DNA of 64,000 bases from Asterias amurensis (Eukaryota; Echinodermata; Asteroidea; Forcipulatida; Asteriidae): NCBI RefSeq assembly GCF_032118995.1, contig NC_092666.1, forward strand, positions 10,242,501 to 10,306,500, in the 5' to 3' direction. Position 1 is the stretch's first letter, and each line of letters starts with the position of its first letter. This document shows, in pieces, positions 56,593-64,000 of this stretch. Under the pieces are notes generated by a model. It did not search any database and was not told the origin of the DNA. It saw nothing but the letters and a program-made list of their open reading frames with translations. The position numbers and the translations under genes are program-made.

Positions 56593-57005
56593 TATAGGTT
56601 TTCTCGGTCAGTCGGCAAATGAGCAGCCAATTTAACCACCAAGCTATTCTATTTCGCACAAAATCGAATGCTACTTAAAAGGGTCATTCGATTTCGTTTT
56701 GTGATTAGTCAAATGTAATGCTGCGTCATTCGATTTAACACAATAACCATTCAATTTAACAATTCATCAAAGCAGCATTCAAATTCGCAGACGCTTCTTG
56801 AGGCGTGTGTGTCACGAAAAAGAATGACGCTGCGCTAAATTGAACAGAGTGCTAAAGGAATTTAGACTCGACCCAAAACGAAATTGAATGGCCGAATTCT
56901 GAATTTGAAACGCAGTAAAAACTGGAGAGGCAAAACAGCTTTAATTCGAACGCATGAAAATGAAATTGACTGCTCATTTGCCGAATTTGACCAAGAAAAC
57001 CTATA
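56593..57005. mobile_element. TIR element (TATAGGTTTTCTCGGTCA), uninterrupted copy
   Basis: Left TATAGGTTTTCTCGGTCA, right TTGACCAAGAAAACCTATA. The interior matches the two outer pieces of the split copy at 22133-24343, including TTTGAAACGCAGTAAAAACT at the point where the latter is interrupted. Confidence 0.85.
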
Positions 57006-57027
57006 CTATGAACAAGCCTATACACTT

Positions 57028-57274
57028 AGGGTGCGTTCGTTTAGCTCCCCTGGGTCGACCCCGGTCTGCCCCGATGCGTTCGAACAGCTTTCCAGGCCGG
57101 GGCTCACCCGGGTCAGCCCTCAACGCCCTGCTTACGGAGTGGGTCACTTGGGGCTGGCCCCAGGTGCATGACATCACTACGAGAGTGGTGAGTGATCGTT
57201 CGTTTGTCTCTTGTCAGGGTGCACCCGAGTGAGCACCGCAGGGTCGACCCAGGGAAGCTAATCGAACGCACCCT
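57028..57274. mobile_element. Repeat family D, complete copy
   Basis: Inverted ends GGGTGCGTTCGTTTAGCTCC and GGAAGCTAATCGAACGCACC. Inside are ACCCCGGTCTGCCCCG and GCACCGCAGGGTCGACCC. Confidence 0.85.
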
Positions 57275-57437
57275 TAGAATGTTATACAAAACATTCTTTA
57301 TCAAACCGCTGGAGGCGTATTGATGCGCTCAGATGTTCGTGCAAAGGATGTGGAGCTAAGTTTTGAACCCATTTGTTCAAAGCATCATGTATAATGGTAC
57401 TATGGCGCAATACATTTATGCTACCGATAATACTTAG

Positions 57438-58080
57438 GGCTCAATTTCATAGAGCTGCTTAAGCACAAAAATATGCTTAAAGGAACACGTTGCCTTGGAT
57501 TGGACGAGTTGGTCTATAAAAAGCGTTTGTAACCGTTTGTTATAAAATGCATTTGGTTGGAAAGATGTTTTAAAAGTAGAATACAATGATCCACACAAGT
57601 TTGCCTCGAAATTGCGTGGTTTTCCTTTTACTGTGCGAACTAACACGGTCGGCCATTTATGGGGGTCAAAAATTTGACTCCCATAAATGGCCGGCCGTGT
57701 TTGTCGACGAGGTAAAAGGAAAACCGTGCAATTTCGAGGCATGTTTGTGTGGGTCATTGTATTCTACTTTTACAACATCTTTCTATCCATATGCATTTTA
57801 TAAAAAACGGTTACAAACGCTTTTCAAAGACCAACTCGACCGATCCAAGGCAACGTGTTCCTTTAAGCAAGCAAACCAAAATCATGCTTAGTAAAATCAG
57901 AATACCGGCCAAAACTCCACTCAAATGTTATGCTTAAAAAAAAATTAGCTAAATACCAGTTACGAGCAATGTAAAATGACATGAAATTTTGTCAAGTAAC
58001 ATGTGTAAACTATGCAAGCTGTTGTCGTGCTTAAGCATTTTTTGTTTTGCTCTAAGCAGCTTTATGAAATTTGCCTCTGG
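57438..58080. mobile_element. Fold-back MITE family C, split by family B
   Basis: Left piece GGGCTCAATTTCATAGAGCT then GCTTAAGCACAAAAATATGC. The right piece resumes after 57866 with AAGCAAACC...CAAATGTTATGC and ends AGCTTTATGAAATTTGCC. The interruption is the family B copy at 57477. Confidence 0.75.
57477..57866. mobile_element. Fold-back MITE family B, complete copy
   Basis: TTAA lies at 57477-57480 and 57863-57866. Starts AGGAACACGTTGCCTTGGAT and ends ATCCAAGGCAACGTGTTCCT. The hairpin tip is GGGTCAAAAATTTGACTCCC near 57670. Confidence 0.9.
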
Positions 58081-58377
58081 AACACCGAGGAGAACCCCTT
58101 TTTCGATAAGTACACTGGTTTCGTTTACGTGCGTTACACAACACACGGGACCAGCGACTTTACACGTCCCATTCTTCTTATGACCCAAATTATTTTGTGC
58201 TGTGTGCTTGTTGTCCTCAACCTGTACAATTTTAAGGGACATTTTTTTGCGGGTCCTAGATTAATACTGTTTAGAAAATATTAAGACACTCTTTAGTAAA
58301 TTATGACATGTGTGTCAAAGACCATTCCCCTGAATTGTACATAGCATGAGCGCACTAACATTTTGGTTGGTAAAATG

Positions 58378-58450
58378 GTCAGTGTGGCCAAATGGCTAGA
58401 ATGAAGGACTTGTAATCACAAGGTTGTTGGTTCGAATCCCCAGTTAACCG
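58378..58450 (+). mobile_element. tRNA-like sequence (SINE head or tRNA pseudogene)
   Basis: A-box-like GTGTGGCCAAATGGCTAGAA and B box GGTTCGAATCC with an anticodon-like arm GACTTGTAATCACAAGG. The acceptor stem does not pair well. The following sequence ends in AATATAATAAAATAATG, so a degraded SINE is likely. Confidence 0.5.
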
Positions 58451-60010
58451 CTGATCTCACATTGAATATAATAAAATAATGTCGTCTAGTTACTGAGTCA
58501 CAATTTCCCTATTGTGTAATCATAATCATAGACGTCAAAAACAATTATTTGTATGACAGATTGGCTGTTGCCAGCTTGGTGTTTATATCCCCTTGTGGGA
58601 GTTTCCTGAGTTCCCTTGATGGGAAGATCGTTCAAACAAAATGTGAGGGAGCATGACACCGTTATATGTGCGGTGAATGGATGCTGAAGGATTGTACGTC
58701 AGCTTTCTGTACATGTCTATGGCGTTTGCCAACCAATCTGTACGCACGAGTAGGTATAGGCCTACATTAAAACTGGGATAGGTCCATAGTTGGCAAACGT
58801 GTGAAAAACCAAAGGGAGCTGTTGCAAAAACAATTAAGAGAATAAACAACAGAAGGACAAAAGGAGATCCACGCCGTTGCATGTGTATGTGAATGCAATT
58901 AGCACAATATTTCATTAGAAGGGTCTATAGACCTTTTTCATGGTGCCTCCATCTTGGCAATGTTCCTCGTATCCAAACACAATAATGAATGCTTATAAAT
59001 ATTTTGCAAGAGGAACCATACTATTTTTTATCTAGCCTCGGTTTGGTAACCTTGATAATTGGTCTTGGCCCCGCCCCGTCACTTCGGTCTTGGCCTTGAA
59101 GGCTTCGACTCCCCCGACTTGGACTCGGTCTTGGCCTCAAAGATAGTGAATAGACCCCCTGCATAAACGCAATCGGCTACACTGACGCGCACGTTTTTAT
59201 GCACAAAGAACAACTATCGTCCAATTATCTGCTAGCCTGAACGTCTGACAACCGAAAGTAAGCTTTCCATATCTGCGTTTTGATTGGCCAACCGAGGTGA
59301 GCACAGACCAATCAAAACAAACTCAGCTACGGTAGCTTTCAGTCACTGCATTTATCCAATGTTATCATTATACCCAATGGAATCACTGGATCTGAATAGC
59401 TGGTACCTGCCTTTCCTTGCGGATAAAGACAGGGGCCCAGTCTAATTATCTGCCTCCTTTGACCAAAGTGAGTGAGCTTTTTTACCCCTGTGAGGGCGTT
59501 TTTTTAGTGTGTAATTACATCACAAGCAAGGGGTCATATAGACTGCCACACTCTTTATAAGTAGGTCGGGTCACTTTAACTAACAATTTATTGATCTTTT
59601 TCGGACAGTTAAATTCTTAATCACTTAAAGTAATTAGGTTTATAATCTGTGCCGTTACTAATTGCGTAATACAATAATAATGACCCTCCAGTTAGATGTA
59701 TTTTAAATTAAGTAGAGATTACCTTAAACTTTGGATGATTGATGCATTTTTTTTAAATACTCAATATTATCGAAGAGCTCAACATATTCCTTTTAATTGA
59801 TTGCTTTGGTGCTTTTGCTTATAGTCCTTTTTTCTTGTTCTGTTTTATACAAGTGTCGCTGCCATGCTTTTCAGCTTCTTCATGCATTCACCAGAATACA
59901 CAAACATCAGAATTTATATAACGTCAAAGTACAAGATAATTGTACTATTTTTAATCCTCAAATACTTTAGCACACAATACACAGTACAGAAAGCACATCA
60001 GTCGACACTT
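58451..60010. other. No gene recognised
   Basis: Contains a segment near 58925 (ATAGACCTTTTTCATGG) resembling the start of the repeat near 34545, and a small inverted TTTTGATTGG...CCAATCAAAA near 59277-59318. ORFs are short and anonymous. Confidence 0.35.
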
Positions 60011-60011
60011 A

Positions 60012-60386
60012 CTAAGGTACACGTTGCCTTGGATCGGGCGAGTTGGTCTATGAAAAGTGTTTGAAACCATTTGTTAAAAACCGCATTATGGTTTAGAACG
60101 GTAAAAGTAGAATGTAATGATCCACTCAAAAATACACCACGGAATTCCAAGGGTTTCCCTTTACTTTGCGAACTAACCCGGTCGGTCATTTTGAGGACTC
60201 AAAAATTTGACTCAACAAATTGGTGTTGCAGTTTTAGTAAGACGTATAAGGAAAACCATGCAACTTCGTCGAGACATTTTTTTGATGTGGAACTTCTTTC
60301 TTACCACAATGCATTTTCATAACAGTTCAAACGCTTCACATAGACCATTATTCTTCCATGCATAGACCAACTCTCCCGATCCAAAT
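60012..60386. mobile_element. Fold-back MITE family B, diverged copy
   Basis: Starts AAGGTACACGTTGCCTTGG and ends CAACTCTCCCGATCCAAA. The tip GGACTCAAAAATTTGACTC is near 60200. Many mismatches between the arms indicate an old insertion. Confidence 0.75.
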
Positions 60387-60893
60387 TATAATTATACCGA
60401 GTTAATTAAACAAAATTATTTATGAATTGAAGTTGAATATAATGCTGATTTCATATACCCTCAATGCAATGTTGAGTAGTGGTTTTGACTGAATGCAAGA
60501 CTTTTAAAGTGAAATGTACATCTTTGTTTGACAACTTTGACCGGAAAACGTTTCATCTTTTTTATGTTCCAACACCGATAAATTCGTAACGAGCAAAGAG
60601 TTTCAAACACTACGTAACTACAAACCGTCCTTTGATGATGGCATTATTATAAAATTTACTCTAATGAAATTTATAATAACTGTACATTATTTCTAATAAT
60701 GTGTGCGCATAACTCTTGCTTTTTTTCTCAATCTGTTTGCAGACAAAATTTAAAAAGTATAATAAAATTCCAAGAAATGCAGTTTATATTTTACAAATGT
60801 AATAAAAGTCTTTTCCTTCAATTATTAAAGAGGAACACTGCGTGAAACTCAATTGGCCGTACACGGTTGTTGACTATTAAACGAAACGCATGT

Positions 60894-61217
60894 TATGCGT
60901 TTCTTGAATAGGTATTCAAATCTCCAACCCCCACCCCATCCCACCCCCGTAGCCCCACTTTTTACTGTTTTGAATATTTCCGTAATGATTCACCTTAAAG
61001 AAGTATATTCATTTATTTATTCTGTTTGGATTAAAACACGTAACATGCCTAAACTAAAAAGACATGTTACAAAATTCCTCAAAAAAAGGACAAAATTTAT
61101 TAAGTGATTAGTCTTTATATTTCTCTTAATTTCAAACTAAAATTACATGTTACAAAATTCCACAAAAAAAGACAAAATTTATTAAGTGATTAGTCTTTAT
61201 ATTTCTCTTATTTTCAT
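60894..61217 (-). repeat. Direct repeat carrying a second fibrinogen-domain 3' end relic
   Basis: About 70 bp starting ACATGTTACAAAATTCC and running through TTTATTAAGTGATTAGTC to TTTCTCTTA occurs at about 61062 and 61146. The sequence at 60898-60990 (TTTCTTGAATAGGTATTC, then GAATATTTCCGTAATGA) resembles 61219-61300, the end of the degenerate third fibrinogen domain. Together they suggest a further tandem copy of the domain's 3' end, now heavily decayed. Confidence 0.55.
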
Positions 61218-61834
61218 GCTGCATTTCTTGAATGAGCAATCAAATCCTCCCCAATATCCCCACTGGATCCCTTGAATGTTTTTAACATTTCCGTAAGGAT
61301 AGTATTTACCACTAAGATGCGCGTCAAAACACCCAACGTACCACCAGGCACCTTCCCATTTTACTGCACAGTTTTCTTGTCAACATGAATATTAGTCACA
61401 TTCCCTTGTACTGAAAGGATATCCATTGTTAAGTCCCAGTGAGTCACCTGTTGTCTGGCTCTCAAACCAGCTGACAGTGATTTTGTAATCATCACCAGAT
61501 TAAGCAAAACTCCTGTAAAGGGCCAATTGAGAATTATCATTCCAGTCAGTCAAATCAACACGTACGTGCAGCCACCGTCCAGTCGCAGTTAATGTACGCA
61601 GAATGTCATTGCCCAGCCAGACCTCACCACTGAGATCGCCAAACCCTGCTTGGTATTCACCCCAGTCTCGGTAAAAGTCAACAGAGCCATCTTGTTTTCT
61701 CTGAAACACGATCCAGCCTCCACCGTCGGTCTCCATATCGCAGTAGACCTGGACGCCCTCTGGCAGACCATCGGGTAGATTGTGTATTGTCCATTGTCAT
61801 TAGTACCTGATAATAGTAACTCTTTGCAGCTCAT
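61197..61834 (-). pseudogene. Decayed third fibrinogen-like domain
   Basis: Minus-strand reading gives [12 protein letters not shown], then a one-base deletion after YTIYP, then [18 protein letters not shown] and [15 protein letters not shown] stop falls at FA* (ATA to TAA). More domain follows (SGDDYKITVS, NCAVKWEGAWWYVGCF, FKKCSMKIREI) to a natural stop at 61197. Another stop lies near REC. It was once in frame with the two intact domains upstream and is now cut off by the stop at 61855. Confidence 0.85.
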
Positions 61835-61854
61835 GTAGGTACCTGGTGAGTTTG

Positions 61855-64000
61855 TTAGTCTTCAGCCTCCGCTTCTCGTATTTTCATGTTGCATTCTTTA
61901 AAGGAGTAGCCAACCCCAAAACCAGATAACCACTGAATCCCCCAGTAGTATGCCACATTTGGGTTTTGAGAATAACGGCCGTTGAGATGAGAATCCAAGC
62001 AGTTTTTAAACCACCATGCACCTTCCCATTTCCATGCACAGTTATTCTGGTATGCATCGTTGTCACGGTCAAATGTTGTGAACGAATACCCATTATGGTT
62101 TGCCATCATTGAGTCGCTTGCTGTACTAAGAGTATCGTATAAGCTGACAGTGATTCTGTACTCGTCACCAGATATAGCAAACCTCTTGTAAAGGGCCCAA
62201 CGAGGGTATCCGTCCCAGTCAGTTAAGCTAACACGTAGGTGCCACTCTCCACTTCCAGTTAATGTACGCAGAATGTCATTGCCCAGCCAGAACTCACCAT
62301 TGAGGTCGCCAAACCCTGCTGAATAGTCAGCCCAGTTGCGGTAAAAATCAACGGAGCCATCTTGTCTTCTCTGGAACACGATCCAGCCTCCACCGTCGGT
62401 CTCCATATCACAGTAGACCTGGACGCCTTCTGGCAGACCATCGGGGTAGATTGTGTATTGTCCATTGTCGTTATTCGTACCTGATAACAGTAACTCTTTG
62501 CAGCTTTTGTAGGTACCTGGTGGGTTTGTTAGTCCATTTGCCGCTTCAGCCTCCGCTTCTCGTATTTCCATGTGGCACTTTTTAAAGGAGTAGCCAACCC
62601 CAAAACCAGATAACCACTGAATCCCCGAGTAGTAGACCACATTTGGGTTTGAAGAATACCGGCCGTTGAGATGAGAATCCAAGCAGTTCTTAAACCACCA
62701 GGCACCTTCCCATTTCCATGCACAGTTAACATTATAGTAGTCATCGTTGTCACGGTCAAATGTTGTGAATGAATACCCATTATGGTTCGCCATCATTGAG
62801 TCGCTTGCTGTACTAAGAGTATCATACAAGCTGACAGTGATTCTGTACTCGTCACCAGATATGGCAAACTTCTTGTAAAGGGCCCAACGAGGGTATCCGT
62901 CCCAGTCAGTTAAGCTAACACGTAGGTGCCACTCTCCACTTCCAGTTAATGTACGCAGAATGTCATTGCCCAGCCAGAACTCACCATTGAGGTCGCCAAA
63001 CCCTGCTGAATAGTCAGCCCAGTTGCGGTAAAAGTCAACAGATCCGTCTTGTCTTCTCTGGAACATAATCCAGCCTCCACCGTCGGTTTCCATGTCACAG
63101 TAGACCTGGACGCCCTCTGGCAGACCATCGGGGTAGATTGTGTACTTGTCACTACTTACAAAACCAGCTGTCAATAAGTCCTTGCAACTCTTAGGTATTA
63201 TTGCAGGTGCGTTTGATAATGTCAGAGTTTCAGTTGAGGTGTCGAGCTGTGCCTGTGTGGTGGATGATGTGAGAGTAGACATTTCGTCACTAGATTCTGG
63301 TACTGTCACCTCTTGCGCGGACGTCTTCGCCCCCGGTCCAGTAGTCGTTTTCTCAATTGTTGACGAGGAGTATGTTGATTGTGTGGTTTCAGCTACCGTT
63401 GTGTCACCGACTGAACTTGTTCCAAAATTGGAAGCTGAGACTGCCTGGGACAAACTGACAACTTTGGTTACGGCCTGGGATGTACTGTCAACTTGGGTTA
63501 TGTCTGTTACTGAAGTGATATCAGTTGTGGGCATGGTTTGTGACCCTACTTTGATATGAGGTGCTGCAGTGCTTTGCTCGACTTTTTCCGATGAAGTGGC
63601 GTCAGTTAAAGTCACCGTTTGGAACTCTGTTTTGCTATGGGTGGCAAACGCTATAGTGATGGCTCTTTCTTTCGCAGATCCTGGAATAGAAACGGTTTCA
63701 GTGGTGGTAACCGGAACCACTGTGGTTTTGAGTGCATCGTCAGGTGGCAAAGTGTCAAAGTTCTCGTCATAATAAATACAGCCTTGCAGCTGAATCATAT
63801 CAGCAGGTGTAGTGGCTTTGGATGCATTATTCAACTCACAAAGATGGTTGGTGGAGCAGTAGTTGAATGATTGACATTGCGGGTTGAGAGAGCAGTCTCT
63901 ACCACACAGCACAGGAGAAGATACAGTCTTCATCTGAAAACCATGGGCCTTCAAGAGGTGGTTGCCCGCCGGGTAATAGTTGACATTCAGTCTTCGATCA
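61855..64000 (-). CDS. PAN / mucin-like / tandem fibrinogen-domain protein, 5' end outside the window
   Basis: The frame is open from the right window edge to the stop at 61855 without an intron. Order: a PAN/apple-type segment (LNVNYYPAGNHLLKAHG, then CGRDCSLNPQCQSFNYC and LQGCIYYDE); about 190 Ser/Thr-rich residues likely O-glycosylated; fibrinogen domain 1 (about 63194-62540); a short linker REAEAEAANGLTNPPGTY; fibrinogen domain 2 (about 62508-61858). Both have DGGGWI(M/V)FQRRQDGS, FTTFDRDND with the Ca-site acidic residues, NCAWKWEGAWWFKNC and a final (K/E)C.M.IREAE. No initiator is visible; the signal peptide must lie beyond 64000. The two domains are nearly identical, pointing to recent duplication or conversion. 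Fibrinogen-related domains commonly bind acetylated sugars; a secreted lectin or matrix role is inference. Confidence 0.93.
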   Translation of the reverse strand, partial: DRRLNVNYYPAGNHLLKAHGFQMKTVSSPVLCGRDCSLNPQCQSFNYCSTNHLCELNNASKATTPADMIQLQGCIYYDENFDTLPPDDALKTTVVPVTTTETVSIPGSAKERAITIAFATHSKTEFQTVTLTDATSSEKVEQSTAAPHIKVGSQTMPTTDITSVTDITQVDSTSQAVTKVVSLSQAVSASNFGTSSVGDTTVAETTQSTYSSSTIEKTTTGPGAKTSAQEVTVPESSDEMSTLTSSTTQAQLDTSTETLTLSNAPAIIPKSCKDLLTAGFVSSDKYTIYPDGLPEGVQVYCDMETDGGGWIMFQRRQDGSVDFYRNWADYSAGFGDLNGEFWLGNDILRTLTGSGEWHLRVSLTDWDGYPRWALYKKFAISGDEYRITVSLYDTLSTASDSMMANHNGYSFTTFDRDNDDYYNVNCAWKWEGAWWFKNCLDSHLNGRYSSNPNVVYYSGIQWLSGFGVGYSFKKCHMEIREAEAEAANGLTNPPGTYKSCKELLLSGTNNDNGQYTIYPDGLPEGVQVYCDMETDGGGWIVFQRRQDGSVDFYRNWADYSAGFGDLNGEFWLGNDILRTLTGSGEWHLRVSLTDWDGYPRWALYKRFAISGDEYRITVSLYDTLSTASDSMMANHNGYSFTTFDRDNDAYQNNCAWKWEGAWWFKNCLDSHLNGRYSQNPNVAYYWGIQWLSGFGVGYSFKECNMKIREAEAED

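Noticed and set aside
63952..63954. Start of the fibrinogen-domain protein at this codon
   Set aside because: The codon is TTG and the frame stays open with PAN-like sequence to the window edge; the true start lies outside.

Overview
This is a repeat-rich eukaryotic window with intron-containing genes. The gene families (tandem two-pore-domain K+ channels, an ADAMTS-type metalloprotease, an Ig-superfamily membrane protein, a PAN plus mucin-like plus fibrinogen-domain protein) and the style of repeats (dense TTAA-flanked MITEs, tRNA-derived SINEs, CR1/L2-like retrotransposon tails) suggest an invertebrate deuterostome. An echinoderm, probably a sea star, is my best guess, but that is inference and no species marker is visible.

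Layout. 1-11 kb has no recognisable host gene. It holds MITEs and a truncated non-LTR retrotransposon that runs directly into an uninterrupted 1,517-bp (ATT)n array. 11.5-18.5 kb is a mosaic of mutually duplicated blocks carrying four versions of a short signal-peptide-like first coding exon, plus a SWIM-protein-like N-terminal fragment. 21.4-29.5 kb (+) is a five-exon type I membrane protein of the Ig superfamily (400 aa), with several transposons in its introns. 29.7-38.5 kb is almost pure repeat. It includes a TTAA/TIR element that contains a THAP-domain ORF and a tandem trimer of tRNA-like SINE heads. 39.0-44.9 kb (+) holds two tandem two-exon K2P channel genes. 46.9-56.1 kb (-) is a ten-exon metalloprotease gene that I assembled from splice sites and phases. 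It has a signal peptide, an M12B propeptide and a complete reprolysin domain, and stops straight after the catalytic domain. 61.2-64.0 kb (-) is the 3' end of a PAN / Ser-Thr-rich / fibrinogen x2 gene, followed by a decayed third fibrinogen domain.

The genes do not form a pathway. The Ig, metalloprotease and fibrinogen-domain proteins all have extracellular-type domains. The common theme is duplication and transposon load: paired K2P genes, copied fibrinogen domains, copied first exons, a copied propeptide exon, and at least four families of TTAA-flanked elements sitting in introns, some within tens of bases of splice sites. All multi-exon models come from reading the sequence by eye. Intron phases agree throughout, but no transcript evidence was available.
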